A DNA stretch of 64,000 bases from Escarpia spicata (taxonomy: Eukaryota; Annelida; Polychaeta; Sabellida; Siboglinidae), in contig OZ023213.1 of NCBI GenBank assembly GCA_963995525.1, forward strand, positions 18,848,358-18,912,357, written 5' to 3'. This document shows positions 1-10,838 of the stretch, in pieces; position 1 is the first letter of the stretch, and every line of letters starts with the position of its first letter. The notes under the pieces were generated by a model. It did not search any database, was not told the DNA's origin, and saw only the letters and a program-made list of their open reading frames with translations. Both the position numbers and the translations under genes were made by a program.

Positions 1-274
1 TAGGTGGGCTTTCCTTGCTTGGGGGTTGGGGTGGGTGGGAGTTCACGATAGGTCTTGAAGATTTGGAGGTCGGTCAATATTCAATATTCATAATTATGCA
101 AACAATAATATTTTTGGTATAACATGCGGTTAGAATTCAATGCAAATTATTGGAGAGTGGGTCCGCTAAACGGAACAATTCCTCAGCGAACTATTTTCAA
201 GAAAACACGATAAAGTATCATTATTCGACTCATGTCTGTCAAAGCAGCGGCACGCCAATGTACGTTAAAGAGGA
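1..274. other. Stretch with no recognisable gene
   Basis: This stretch is AT-rich after a G/T-rich opening. I see no coding similarity, repeat structure or RNA gene here. Because exon 2 of the first gene copy starts at 1461, this sequence is probably intron of that gene, whose first exon would lie to the left of the window. No ATG-CAT-x-AAG-GTATGT first-exon block occurs between 1 and 1460. Confidence 0.4.
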
Positions 275-795
275 TCGTAAATCGCTTCTATTTTTCGCGT
301 GTTGGTTGAATTTTAATAGACATGACTTAAAAGTCGTGTTTATGTAATAACGGATCGCTCCATTGTGTACCACAGGAAACATGTGATTAGAAGATCACTC
401 CAACTAGATATCTACTATACGTCCGAGAGAACAAGAAAAGTCATGATGGCAATGATAGTGATGTGTCACTTGGCGGCCACGTTGAATTCCGTAATAGCCG
501 AAATATGTAGTCATTTTAAATAATAAATCTGGTTATGAATGTTGTTTACAGTCCTTGTTGGTGACAACACTCCCATTTTCAGTCGTGTATACATAAGGCG
601 GTGCATGTCTACGGTCGCACGTTCACGTTCGCACGTTTATGTAAACGCACTAACCACGCAAACATGCATACACACTCTTACCGGATGGTGCTGTGGGTAT
701 TTTTTGTTGCTGCTGTTGTTGCTATAGCATCTGCAGCTGCTGTTGTATCTAATCATCTATGTAAATTCAGAAACACAACGCTTAATAAGATACGA
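275..795 (+). repeat. Intron segment duplicated in inverse at 54003-54477
   Basis: This segment matches the reverse complement of 54003-54477. Shared landmarks include a block around 'gacttaaaagtcgtgttt', the 'ttttcagtcgtgt' block, the run of 'cgttcgcacgtt' motifs, and the CTG/TTG-rich 'gcatctgcagctgctg' stretch. It lies upstream of exon 2 of the first cysteine-rich gene and is probably intron. The small open frames inside it are not conserved between the two copies, so I do not treat them as genes. Confidence 0.65.
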
Positions 796-837
796 TTTTC
801 AACATGTACGTATTTGTAGAAAGCGAAGGCTATATGG

Positions 838-1205
838 AGGCATCACACCTACACTGCTTTCGGAAGATCTTGCGCATATCATGCAAAGACTATGTTACTA
901 ACGAAGACGTTCGAAACAAGCCATCGGACCTTACGAAGACCTCCTTACAACAGTCAAGAAGCGTAAACTGAAGTGGTACGGCCACATCTCACGATCATCT
1001 GGCTTTGCAAAGACCATCTTGCAAGGAACCGAAAATGGGGGGAGAAGAAGAGGAAGACAAAAAGAGAGATGGGAAGACAACATCAAAGAGTAGACGGGAC
1101 TGTAGTTCGCCGACTTTCAGAGGGCTGTGGAGAACAGGGAAACGTGGAGAGAGCTGGTTCCGAAGTCGTCAGTGGTGCCCCAACAATCCCTATGGGTTAT
1201 GGGAA
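838..1205 (+). mobile_element. Non-LTR retrotransposon fragment, RT C-terminal end
   Basis: Read across more than one frame, the sequence gives the basic tail typical of jockey/CR1-type LINE polymerases. It reads KKRKLKWYGHISRSSG, then GGRRRGRQKERWEDNIKE, then FADFQRAVENRETWREL. An in-frame stop and frame changes show it is dead. It has no EN domain or RT palm, so it is a fragment of about 120 residues inserted in the intron of the first gene copy. The overlapping small open frames here and on the other strand are shadows. Confidence 0.7.
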
Positions 1206-1460
1206 AATAAAGTGAAGAAGATACGGCAAAAATGTACAAAATGCTGTATTTCACAAACATGTTATCGACATGTGGTTGGCAAGTTATTGTCTGCTTTGTG
1301 AATTTACCAGGTAATATACATATGTATACCAAAGTCAATTCGCCGCGACCACTGAACACGCATTATTAAATCAGCCTCGGATATCATTTAAGCAATATAC
1401 ACGTAAATAATTCCTTCCCTTATAGTTATCTAACTTTGTCACTGAATCCGTGTGTTGCAG

Positions 1461-1754
1461 GTTTCGTGTGGTAGCCAGAGTGTTGTTCTGCTTTTGTTGT
1501 TGGCGACTTTCTGCTCCTTATCTCCACAAACGGGTGGCGCCAACATTCCCGATCATCTGAAGTACTATTTATCTTGCATCGAAGTGTGTGAGAAGGACAA
1601 CGCAAAGTGTTACAGTGATTGTGAAGTGAATAACAGTTGTGAGGCTTCTGAACAGTTCTGCAAGAATTTGTGTCTGAAGCTGTCTATAGCGTGCCATAGG
1701 AAATGCTACGGTGAGACAGGGAGGCTATTCCATGTACACAATCCAGACGCATAA
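1461..1754 (+). CDS. Nine-cysteine secreted protein, copy 1, exon 2
   Basis: This is the large second exon of a small secreted protein of unknown function. It starts right after the acceptor TGTGTTGCAG and ends at TAA 1752-1754. The first residues complete a signal peptide (VVLLLLLATFC, with likely cleavage near the TGGA that follows). The mature region has nine cysteines spaced x3-x6-x3-x5-x6-x3-x6-x3, exactly as in the other copies. An NNS sequon lies just before the fifth cysteine. The frame extends upstream only through a GTG, which is not a plausible eukaryotic start. The first exon is therefore expected outside the window. Flanks and sequence group this copy with the one at 47873. An AATAAA follows at 1893. 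Function is not recognisable. A secreted, disulfide-rich role is inferred. Confidence 0.75.
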   Translation, partial: VSCGSQSVVLLLLLATFCSLSPQTGGANIPDHLKYYLSCIEVCEKDNAKCYSDCEVNNSCEASEQFCKNLCLKLSIACHRKCYGETGRLFHVHNPDA

Positions 1755-2490
1755 CAGTACATTGATTGCATGCGAGCTAGGCACATTCCCATCGCATGGT
1801 AACAGAACGTTCATCAACACGGAAGCCTTGGGATACTGTGGATACGTTCTGAACATCATGTCTGTTGTGAGGTAAATAATATCTTCTGAACGAATAAAGA
1901 AACCAGAGTTCATCTACTTTGAAGGAAGCTCGCAATGACTAATAATCATTTACATATGTCGTTAATATATTAAGTATTTCAAATAGGTGTCCTTAAATTG
2001 TTGTATGTCATACGTCATTGTCATGTATTTAGTAGCTTTGTTGTCGTACAAAACATGTTTTATTCTACACTTCGGTTACCCACTTAACAATTATTACATG
2101 TGCTTTTAGATACCAGTAGATTAGCCCATTTAATAATACAATTATTCATGGTTATATAAGGTCAAAGGCTTCAGTTACATTAAGAAATACCTTTTCATGA
2201 TAATAGCTTTGTGGTCAATTTCACTTTTTCTGAAACAGTGATGGCATTCTTCTATCGTGTGGGACTATATTGTGATTACTGCAGCTCAGACAACATGGGC
2301 GTTGTCCTTCCCAAATCTTGCTTCAAAAAGCGCCATGCTGCAATTTAACAAAAATCAAACATTAGTTCCTCTGTTCCAACACGTCTGTTTGTGTTGATAG
2401 TTTAGCAATACCCTTATCACGAAAAACGTTCACTTGTTCCCAATGTTAATGGACAATATATTTTTTGGTAAATAACTAAAATCATACAAA
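1755..2490 (+). repeat. Conserved 3' flank of the gene family, copy 1
   Basis: The sequence after the stop is collinear with 48167-48540 and 48676-49390. Shared blocks include 'acattgattgcatgcgag', 'gtcaaaggcttcagtta' and 'cgttcacttgttccca'. Duplication therefore copied at least 700 bp of downstream DNA with the exon. No open frame is preserved among the copies. 2490-2895 is AT-rich with no visible feature. Confidence 0.7.
1893..1898 (+). promoter_or_regulatory. Poly(A) signal AATAAA for copy 1
   Basis: A canonical AATAAA lies about 140 bp after the stop of copy 1. The surrounding block 'atcttctgaacgaataaag' recurs after the 47873 copy, after its partial duplicate near 48820, and in decayed form near 22650. 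This supports a real 3' end rather than a chance match. Confidence 0.6.
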
Positions 2491-2895
2491 AAGGATATAT
2501 CTATATATATATATGTATAATCAAACTCCAATATTTTGTTTTTTGGTTTACTAATACTGTGTAGCACATAAGATAAAACTACTGTAAAATATTACAACCA
2601 TTTTTTTTTGCAAGCAGTTTCATGACATATTTGCATTATAAACGCGAACGTTTATAATGACATCCGTAGGTTGATGCTTTTACTGGAATCACATGTTAGT
2701 ATTCTAAAGGTATATTCATATTATTAAAAATTAAATCCAACTATATACAACGTATATATATATATATTTCCACTTAAAAAAAAATATATTGATATTTTAT
2801 TTCGAAAAATCATTGATACTAAAACAATGATTATTTATTATCACAACTACGATGGTAAATAAGTACACATAAGAGACACACAAATGTACCATCAA

Positions 2896-3185
2896 TATAC
2901 GTTTTTATATAGTGTAGAATGCAATACTCAGAACTGCTCTCAGCGCTTTACACGTAACTCCGTGGCAGACCTGTTCAATCGAACGCCATCTCAACTTCTC
3001 TGGGACGAATCCGGCAGCACTGCAATTGGTGTGCAAAGCTTCTTTGTACACAAATGTCAACAACTGTCTATACCCAGGAACTGATTCACACATCTGAGTG
3101 AACTGGAGCAACGTAGAGTGAACGACACACCAGCATAGGATTCGAATCCGGGTTCTCTTCCACTAGACGGTCGTAATAAACGGTG
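2896..3185 (-). mobile_element. tRNA-headed SINE, minus strand
   Basis: On the minus strand a tRNA-like head with a B-box core (GGATTCGAATCC, about 3139-3150) is followed by 'gtgaatcagttcctggg'. Next comes a body ending in 'gcgctgagagcagttctgag' and 'actatataaa', which resembles the LINE-derived tail of invertebrate tRNA-SINEs. There is no intact cloverleaf, so this is not a tRNA gene. The family name is uncertain. The SINE call rests on the B-box plus the conserved-looking body and tail. Confidence 0.55.
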
Positions 3186-4233
3186 ATGTCATAATAAAAG
3201 TTGCAGTGCTGTTGTCATATAGCTTGACTAATGGACATGTATAACAAAACAGATGCGGGATAATTTATATTATTTGACTTCATATAGCACAATCTAATTG
3301 GTACTGGTTTAAAATGAATAATATATTGTTTAGGAGAAGTCTGATATTAGACATATTGTGTCTTTATCGATGTCTGATTGATTTAGTACATTAACCGTCA
3401 TGTGTAATGTAAATTCATCAGTTGTAAATGCACGGTTTGATAGTCTTCTTCTTGTTTCAGTTTATCATATTAGTTTGCATTCATTCCACGTTATTCATCA
3501 CACCATGTCTAAAGTTTTAAGTTTACTGATGTTTTGCGTAGAAAATAAAGTTGTTATGTATGACGAAATAGAAAACAGTTGGCTTTGCAATGGTATCGAG
3601 TTTGTTTTCGTGGGATAATTAATAGTATGGTGAATGCGGACTTACAAAATGTGTTCCGCAGGTATCGGTTATATTTGTTATAATTGGGTACCTGTGGAAT
3701 AGCTAATGACTTATTTATATTAACTTCATCGCCTTAATGAGAATATTTCATATCTAGCTTGACAGGGAACACATAGTGAAACATATTTAACAACATATTT
3801 TGATTAAATATTTTGACTTAAACATAAGATAATTTTAACATAACATTTTGTTTATAGTCCCACCAGCATATATACAATATATATTTATACATTATTTGTT
3901 TTAACGGTAAATGATTGGTGTGCTAGCAACGAAAACACAATGCTAACATCCATTTTTTTCTGAAGAGTTTGTATAATTCCATTTAATGATAACAATAGGC
4001 TAGCCATATAATTTTGTTACAAACGTTATAATTCTAACACAACTGGCGCCTCTAGAATAACAACACTTATTGTTAAAATATATCATCATCATCCAGAATG
4101 TTTTTGGCGTTGGCTAGAATGTCGTACACACTTGCGACGGAGGTTTGTGGTGTTATTTGGTATAACATTTCCCATTCTTTATATCCTTTTTTTCCCTATT
4201 CGAACCCGTCTCGGGATGGTGTCTTTAACAAAG
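3186..4233. other. AT-rich stretch without recognisable features
   Basis: No family similarity, splice-bounded exon or RNA gene could be recognised. Several short A/T runs occur. The sequence separates the SINE from the CA/TG tract upstream of the first orphan exon. The open frame at 3400-3618 has no recognisable domain. Confidence 0.4.
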
Positions 4234-4605
4234 CGCACACACATACATATATACACACACACGCACACAAGCACACACGCACGCACGCACCCACACACGT
4301 TCATTCACAAGCACACGGACACATACTTACACACAAACCCGTACAAATATTCTAAATAAATATAATCAACTTTGTGTGTGTGTGTTTTTGTGTGTGCGTG
4401 TGTGTGTTTGTTTGTTTGTGTGTTTGTGTGCGCTTTCATGCGTGCGTGCGTGCGTTAGTGCGCGTGTGTCGGTTTGCGTGTTTTGCGTATGTTCCGGTGG
4501 CTCGGTGTGCCAGCGTGCCAGCGTGCCAGCGTGCCAGCGTGCCAGCGTGCCAGCGTGCCAGCGTGCCTGTGTGTTTGTGTGCTGTGTGCCTGTTTCGTAT
4601 GTGTT
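4234..4605. repeat. (CA)n - spacer - (TG)n microsatellite pair
   Basis: A CA/CGCA-rich tract (about 4234-4339) is followed by a short AT spacer, then a TG/TGCG-rich tract (4373-4605). The tract contains about seven copies of the 8-bp unit CAGCGTGC at 4508-4568. The two halves are complementary and could pair. The same arrangement lies upstream of the first exons at 10119, 23466 and 26111. Both strands show long open frames here, but they are simple-repeat artefacts. Confidence 0.85.
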
Positions 4606-4878
4606 TTCCCAAAAAATATGCCCGCTAAACGCAGCGGAAGAAAAGTCCACTAAACGCACCGGAATCTGATTGGTTATTTACTATTGACACCCTTCAGTTG
4701 AAGACCGTGGAGCCAACGCTGTTGTTTATCTTCTCACTACAGATATTGTTGTTATTTAATTATATCGTTCCTGGCCTAATTTACAGTGAATTGTTGCTTT
4801 TCAACGTGCCACGGCGCCTAGCATTTCTGGTTTTATCAATGCAATACTACACCATCGTTACTCAGCGCCACCGACGTT

Positions 4879-4890
4879 ATGCATGCCAAG
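4879..4890 (+). CDS. Orphan first coding exon (MHAK) of the cysteine-rich family
   Basis: ATG CAT GCC AAG is followed directly by the donor GTAAAAGTAT. The 5' side (cgttactcagcgccaccgacgtt) matches the 5'UTR blocks before the first exons at 23466 and 39687. The 12-nt exon ends in phase 0, matching exon 2. No exon 2 is recognisable before 20724. This exon may therefore be the remnant of a gene whose second exon was lost when the RTE and PIN-like sequences arrived, or an extra distal promoter. Upstream, 'ctgattggtta' recurs near 23220. Confidence 0.6.
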
Positions 4891-5880
4891 GTAAAAGTAT
4901 GACGATTTGGAAACACATGAAATTATTCAACTGTTCGTTGGAATTATGGTGTATTTTCTTAAGGTGATAGCCGGGCAGTTATGTTATGTAACACGAATAT
5001 GCCATTTGTAATGTTCGTCTACGACTCTTACAAGGTCATCTTGTTGAATCCGTTGTTTTAAATGAGTTGTTGTTGTTATCGTTGCAGTTATTATCAAATA
5101 TATATTCTTGACTGTTAACGTATTCGTCAATATTGGTCGATATATTTTGCAAACATTACTATAACTGCACTCTTTCCTAGTAAACTTACCTATTTCAAGT
5201 TCCATTTGTTACAATATTGTTTTCTCACTCATTTCTGACATTTCTGCGCTGGCTTTCTGTCCGATATCATATCATTTAATTGTTCATCAAGTTGGAAGAA
5301 TAATTTAAGGTGACGTTTATCATACAATTAACAATGATCACTCACGTCAACGTTTCGACTGCCGTCAGCATTCGTAATTTCTGGTTTGTTAATCCTGTGC
5401 TTAGATGGTGTGGCGAGCAGGCTGTCTCATACGTAATTCAGTCTGTATCACCCTCTTCTTGGTTCACGTTGAAACGGTCCAGAAACAAACCAGTTCCTCT
5501 GAAGACTGCCGACATCAGTCGAAATGTTGAAGTCAGTTCAGTTCTTAGTTGTGCCATGACGAACATTGGTTTCTTGTTGTTGTTGTTATTATTGTTGTTG
5601 TTGTGGCTGCTGTAGTAACAGCTGCTGCAGCGTTTCTGTTCCATTTTGTCAATTTCAGATGCAACTACTTAATTACCTGGTTAGGCTGATATGCAAATTT
5701 TGTCGAAATGTTGTTAGTACTTGTTATGTGTGCTTAACGAAATAAGGATCATTTAGTGCACATCTGGTTGGCCGCTTCAAGTGCATACACAGTACTTGAA
5801 TTGCAATAAATAAAGCCAACAAGGGCACATATGATACAGGAATCCGTTAAAATTAATTCGTGTTGCTATTTTTTCCTAAT
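4891..5880 (+). other. Intron-like sequence after the orphan exon
   Basis: No exon is recognisable. A (TTG)n/(TTA)n run at 5570-5605 is followed by 'gctgctgcagcg', which recalls the CTG/TTG block at 700-745. This suggests shared intron ancestry with copy 1. Open frames here lack domain similarity. Confidence 0.4.
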
Positions 5881-5881
5881 A

Positions 5882-7097
5882 ATTGTCATATCCTTCCTTT
5901 TATTAATCAGTTTCCACGAGTCTTCAATAATCCACTTTTCTCTGTTGGACTAACACTACATTCGCGCTCTCCTTTACGGCTTGAAGGAATAGCTGCCATT
6001 GCTCTTCTATGTCGGTTCCGTGTTGTAGCGCTTGGAATCTGTTCTAGTTTCCTCGTAAAATTGTTTTGATATGTCTATGTTCTTTAAGTTGTCTGTCGCA
6101 CATGGCCTGACCGTATTCATCGTTTTGACTCTCTTTAACTTCAAGCGGATTGTACTAATCACAAGGTTGTTGTCAGAGCCAACATCTGCCCCTCTATAGG
6201 TCCGAACGTCCTGTAGAGATGTACGCGGTATACTACTAATGCAGACACGATAAATCTCATTCGAAGTATTGCCATCTGGTGAGATCCAGGTTTTCTTGTG
6301 GATGCGTTTATGTTTGAAGAAGGTGTTGCCAATGCTGATACCACTGGCGGTGCCCACCGAGAGCAATCGTTCACCGTTATCATTAGTATTTCCAGCTGAA
6401 CCTTGAGGTCCAACCGTAGGTTACATGTCTCTTCTGTCTCCATCCAACAACATCCAATATGTCAAAGCTTGGTATCTCGTCAAGCACGTTCTGGAGGTGG
6501 TCGTAAAAGGTGTCCTGTTCCTTGTTTGTGGCGACTTCGGTTGGGGCATATACTTACACTACCGTGACTTTGACATGTCTGGTGTTGAACCTCGCTGTGA
6601 TGATGCGTTCACAGACTGGCTTCCACCCTATCAGTGCTTGTGTGGCATCCTTATTCAGGATGGTGCCAACTCCATGGATGTGGTGATTTTCATTTCCAGA
6701 GTAGAGTACAGTTTTATATCCGCTGTTGAAGCATCTCATCTCGCTTACGCATAGAAGATCTAAGTGGTAAGACTTCTATTCCTTCAGCACTTGTTCCATC
6801 CGCCCGCTCTGATAGTTCGAACGTTCCATGTGCCTACACTGGTGTTAAAGATATGGCTCATCGGGGATCGAGCTTCCTGACGGCTTTCACTTAACTCTGT
6901 TATAGATACATCTGTATATGCAGATGCGTCCTCATTTATGGGTGTGCCTTCTCTACTTCCCCTTGAAAGTGTACCGGAATGGCTTCTTCTTGTCGTTTCT
7001 GTAATAATGTTTGTTTTTACGGGGTAGGGATACTGGCCCTACGCCCAACCCTCCTCCTTTTTCAACCTGGCTTGGGACAGGCTTTGGCGGAGTTCGT
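5882..7097 (-). mobile_element. RTE-type LINE, 5' part with endonuclease, antisense and broken
   Basis: Reading from 7097 leftward, this matches the + copy starting at 56979. It has the GC-rich leader with 'ccaggttgaaaaaggagg', then an apurinic-type endonuclease like the craniofacial-development-protein-2/RTE group. That includes the AMRR/VSEMRCFNSG-like segment, YSGNENHHIHGVG, then GISIGNTFFKHKRIHKKTW and GADVGSDNNLVI. In the last motif the usual SDHN histidine is replaced by N. Several frameshifts and stops occur and homology ends near 5882, so the RT domain is missing. Both RTE copies begin at the same 'gaactc(t/c)gccaaag', which suggests this is the true 5' end. It probably deleted or overlaid the left arm of the adjacent PIN-like element. 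Confidence 0.8.
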
Positions 7098-7101
7098 AAT
7101 T

Positions 7102-7141
7102 TGCACTATACACGTATAAACGTAGTGTATAGTGCAAATAT
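7102..7141. repeat. Perfect short hairpin
   Basis: The sequence 'tttgcactatacacg' is followed by a short loop and then its reverse complement 'cgtagtgtatagtgcaaa'. The right arm continues into the DNA shared with 21681-21790. The left arm abuts the RTE 5' end. The arms may arise from the junction of the RTE insertion with the PIN-like element. Confidence 0.7.
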
Positions 7142-7416
7142 CATGATGAATATTAACATTCATATTTCTTTGTGAGGATAATTCTTGCATTAAGTAATCA
7201 TGTACGGAAGTCATTGTAAGGATGTTACAGGGATTATTATCCACAACCCTAGACAAAAGACTGTTTTATTCAATGCTATGCCATAAGCGTAAGCATTACG
7301 ACATCTTAGTAACTGCCGATATCGCCTAATAATCTTCATCTCATGTCTACTTCCATTCATCATCCATGTAATTAGGATAAGCAAGACCATCCTCAACATC
7401 CTCCTGCTGAAGTGAA

Positions 7417-8738
7417 TGTGATTGATTCGATTGCGCTTCGAGAAATGAAGGAAAGCAAGTACATCGCCGGTTTTCCCGATTGGTTCTACGATCCTATAAG
7501 TAGTCCCACCAAGACGATTGACATTCTAATGAAAGAAGCAGGAAAAAGGAAAAAAGGGCAGGCCAGTCATCGATTTTGAGAACATTTTTTTCCGGCTCTT
7601 GATGATTGGTCAGTGGCAGCAGATGGAGCTTGGGCCTTTGCTTTTAACTACGAACTGTTTGGAATACCTTCCATCGCTCATAGATGAGCATGGTTGTCCC
7701 CGCAAAGCCAACAGGCCGGGGCTGATCAAGCGCCTGGGTGTGCTAGCGATCTCGCAAACAGCTGCTGAAATTTTCATCGTGGATGTTCAGCATCTGTTCT
7801 ACTGCATCGTGTGGCCACACGGCGGCAGTCCCTCAGACCTCAACGCATCCATCCAGGGTCGTTTGAATCATTATCCAGATGGTACTGAGAAAATAAATCA
7901 TTATCTTCGACAAATACCAAGATGTATATGTCAAGGATCACGAGAGAATATGGGTGTCTGATGAAGTTACGAGCTCACCATCACCAGTCCTCTGCCCAAA
8001 AGATACGCAATCTTGAAGAGCAAGAACAACAATTGGAGCCTGGTGAGCGTGTTGTCTACCTTTAGTGCAGGAGAGAACGTTAGGATGGAGACTCGTAACG
8101 ATGGTGCGTTTGGTCATGATGAGGCGGCCATCACCATGATCTCCTATGTCATTGAGGCTGCCAACTCTGGTAAAAGCGTGATTCGTGTACATAGCGACGA
8201 CACAGACGTGTTTGTCCTACTGATCTATTGGGTGTATCGGGAGGAGCTGGAGTGCAAGGTGCAGATGGAGCGGTGGGATGGGACAGAGCTGGACATAAAC
8301 ACCACCTGCATTGACCTAGGGCCACAGTGTCTACAGTTACTTGGCATGCATGCCCTCAGCGAGTGCGACACGACTTCATATCCGTATGCCAAAGGCACCA
8401 TTAACGCACTAAACACCTTGCTCTCTGGAGACTTCCCAGGTTCGGATGATGTGCTGGGGGAGGTGATCCCCACGAAGGCGGATTTGATGGAGACAGCGAA
8501 AACCTTCTTCATCGCTCTGTATGGTCAGCCACCGGGGACATCCATGGAGTCTGCCTGTTTCACCAAGAGGAAAAAAGTCCAAAAGTCAATGCCCTGCATG
8601 CCTCCAACATCCACCATCCTGTTCATGCACGTGTTGCGGGCCCATCTGCAGGTGAAGGTGTGGAAAGCGGCATTCCAGCAAGCTTCACCCGATGAGTCAG
8701 CCGATATCACCAGATGTGACTACGTGCTACAAATGTAA
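7417..8738 (+). pseudogene. PIN/FEN-like element gene, frameshifted
   Basis: This resembles a multicopy animal gene family with a PIN/FEN-like nuclease core. A front part reads NVIDSIALREMKESKYIAGF then a stop. A middle part includes EIFIVDVQHLFYCIVW, which fits the first acidic strand of the fold. After a frameshift at about 7890 it continues as IIIFDKYQDVYVKDHER. The long frame from 8013 holds HDEAAITMISY, SDDTDVFVLLIYW (acidic residues about 62-65) and GMHALSECDTTSYPYAKG. The end has LPPTS-like PPTSTILFMHVLRAHLQVKVW. HDEAA replaces the more usual HDEAD, so a probable metal ligand is lost. It is best called a pseudogene. It sits beside a long inverted-repeat arm and is duplicated at 21781. 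The family's activity is unproven. The nuclease role is inferred from motifs. Confidence 0.65.
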
Positions 8739-9085
8739 CTGATTACCATTTTGTCTCACGAACAATTGTGTTAAATATGTTGTAAGATTATCTATTTATG
8801 TGCATGCATAAACTAACATATAATTTTATTCACCGAGATGTCAAATTTTTCCTTCACCTGACCTTCAGCATATGGCCTTGACCTTGAACTAAAAAAAGAA
8901 CACCATAAATTTATTGTACGCACGCCAACACACCTAAAATATATATTATACATTACTCTAAGATAAGTGGTTCAAAAGTAAAATTTTGAAGATATCGACC
9001 AGTAGCCATCTTGGATTCATGCAAATTACCAGATCTACCCAAAGTTGCTGTTGGGGTAACCAAGCTGAATTTGTTGTAGGACCCC
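8716..9085 (-). repeat. Long inverted-repeat arm (right) of the PIN-like element
   Basis: The reverse complement of this segment matches 21358-21680. The shared blocks are 'aacaaattcagcttggtt', 'actggtcgatatctt', 'aaaattttacttttgaa' and, at the inner end, 'tagtcacatct'. In the second copy the same outer end occurs in inverse at 22455-22509. The arm starts inside the last codons of the gene. The left arm is missing here, where the RTE lies. This implies an element of the form arm-gene-arm. Confidence 0.7.
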
Positions 9086-9452
9086 ATATGAGTACAAATT
9101 AATAAAAACAGTTCGTAGGATAGACTATTTCTAGGTTAATGAAATGAAAATATAATGTTGATTGTATGTAAGCTAAGCATACTTATATCGTCTTCAAACA
9201 GAACGACCATTAACATACCTTGGGATAGTGCTTACTGCCGAAATATTCGGAAATGAAAAGCAAGTATATTCTGAGATATATCTAAACAGTTTATTCTGAA
9301 GCACTACAAGAAACGGTAATTAATATATATCCAAGGAAGTTCATATAGTTAATACGTTATATAGTTATATAGTTAAGTATAACAAATGTTGACCTTGTGG
9401 TATGCCGCACGTAATTTAATATTATATGTGATAGTACAACTAATATTGCAAA
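9086..9452 (+). repeat. Segmental duplicate of 22500-22884 with gene 3'-flank relic
   Basis: 'ggaccccatatgagtac', 'gtaagctaagcatactta' and 'accttgtggtatgccgcacg' recur in order near 22500, 22590 and 22787. At 9237-9330 the block 'ccgaaatattcggaaatga' and 'acaagaaacgg' also match the 3' flank of the 24037 gene near 25025-25095. A gene copy probably once ended here and its coding exon was lost. No open frame is conserved. Confidence 0.6.
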
Positions 9453-9812
9453 ACACGCGCGCGCGCACACACACACAAACACATACAAACACATACAGTC
9501 GCACACGCACACGCACGCACGCGCGTACGCACTCACACAAAGCCAATTTTGTGTGCGTCATAGAATAGACCCATTCAAAAATTATACATAATATGTACGT
9601 GTGCGCGTGTGTGTATGTATGTATGTACGTATGTACGTATGTATGTATGTATGTATGTATGTATGTATGTATGCATGTATGCATGCATGTATGGATGTAT
9701 GTATGTATTTATGTATGTATGTATGAACGCTCTCGCTTGTGAATTTATTTATAAATATGTGTGCGTATGTGTGTGTGTGTGTATGTGCGTGCGCGCGTGT
9801 GTGCGTCGTTTA
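9453..9812. repeat. (CA)n - spacer - (TG/GTAT)n microsatellite pair
   Basis: A CG/CA tract (9453-9545) is followed by an AT-rich spacer with 'attatacataatatgtac'. Then comes TG with a long (GTAT)n run (9611-9725) and more TG to 9812. The order CA-spacer-TG and the 307-bp distance to the ATG at 10119 match the other copies. The open frames across it are artefacts of the repeat. Confidence 0.85.
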
Positions 9813-10118
9813 GTGCGACCAATGACCCATGTTTTCTGAAGTCTTGGTATGTGTTTCTATTATTTAACATGTTGACGTTGACTTTGGACAGTGCGTTGAA
9901 AGTCCACGAGTGTGAATGAACTGTCAACATAGACACCCTTCAGTTGAACACTGGGAGGCAGCCCAGTTGTTAGTGTAAGCTCATCGTTTTGTTTTCATTT
10001 CGAATTAGAATAATTATGTCGCTTGAGTATCTCTTACCTGGCCAGGTGTTCACCTGACCTACCTTATAACGTGGTACGCCGCCCAAATTTGTCATAATCA
10101 CGCTACGAAACCGAAGTG

Positions 10119-10130
10119 ATGCATGCCAAG
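10119..10130 (+). CDS. First coding exon (MHAK), probably of the 20724 gene
   Basis: ATG CAT GCC AAG is followed by GTATGTACTCCG, a strong donor. The next 100 bp of intron ('cgatttctagtaagcaatgtg') match the introns after 23477 and 26122. The exon ends in phase 0. The nearest downstream exon 2 is at 20724, giving an intron of about 10.6 kb packed with transposons. That pairing is inferred. An intervening exon 2 could have been lost. Confidence 0.65.
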
Positions 10131-10335
10131 GTATGTACTCCGATCGTGATGATCGGGACATATCGATTTCTAGTAAGCAATGTGTTGTGAATGATGCCAT
10201 GTAATTTATTATTGTTTAACACAAGTGTCACTTAATATCGCCTCCGTATTTCCAAGGTCAGGCTAGCAATTGTCTTTGGGAAGTTACCAGATATTAAAGC
10301 TAACTCTTTCGACCAGTGAGCATCCCGTACACTAA
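10131..10335 (+). other. Conserved start of intron 1
   Basis: The sequence following the donor is alignable with introns at 23478 and 26123 for roughly 130 bp, up to 'acaagtgtcac'. It confirms that first exon and intron were duplicated together. Nothing coding is seen here. Confidence 0.6.
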
Positions 10336-10838
10336 AGCGGCCCGAACAACAAGGAGAATCTGTCGAGACGCGGTTGAGACTCGTTTCTGATGCGTCTTGA
10401 CTCGCGTCCCTTTAGAGGGGGTGGTGGTCACCACATGCGAACATGGGAGGCCAGGGGTTTCTTACCCCCACTTTTGTATATATCAAACTGGAATTACTGT
10501 ACACAGTACTATAGAAAGGTGTGCAATCTGCACACCGGGTATCTTTTCCCTTGTGTAAACAGTCGGAATGCTGTAATTTAATATAACGGCAATTAAGTTT
10601 TTTTTTAGTAAATTACTAGCAACATTGAAGAATTATGATTATTATATATCTACAAAAAAAATTCCAGACGCGGTCAAGACGCGTTTTTGACTTGACCGCG
10701 TCTCGAGCATCTCGTCTCAACACGTCTCCTGTGAGTCTCGTGTCAGTCCCGAGGTGACGTGCCCGCACACCAAGGAGACGAGAATGTATCTCGAGGCAAG
10801 ACTGATCAATGCGCGCGTTCATGTGTCATGTGGACACA
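10335..10838. repeat. GAGACG/CGTCTC-rich repeat, copy A
   Basis: Clustered GAGACG and CGTCTC words in both orientations ('gtcgagacgcggtt', 'gaccgcgtctcgagc', 'acgtctcctgtgagtctcg') form a GC-rich island in AT-rich DNA. The right portion (10660-10838) matches 20030-20215 directly. It resembles the subterminal repeats of a non-autonomous DNA transposon. The ends could not be fixed and no protein is encoded. Confidence 0.65.

Noticed and set aside
1452..1460. Start codon at the beginning of the large cysteine-rich exons
   Set aside because: In four of five copies the codon is GTG inside a splice acceptor (TGTTGCAG). The conserved separate ATG exon with a GTATGT donor explains the start better.
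3125..3180. tRNA gene on the minus strand
   Set aside because: Only a B-box-like arm is present. There is no intact acceptor stem or anticodon arm, and a SINE-like body follows.
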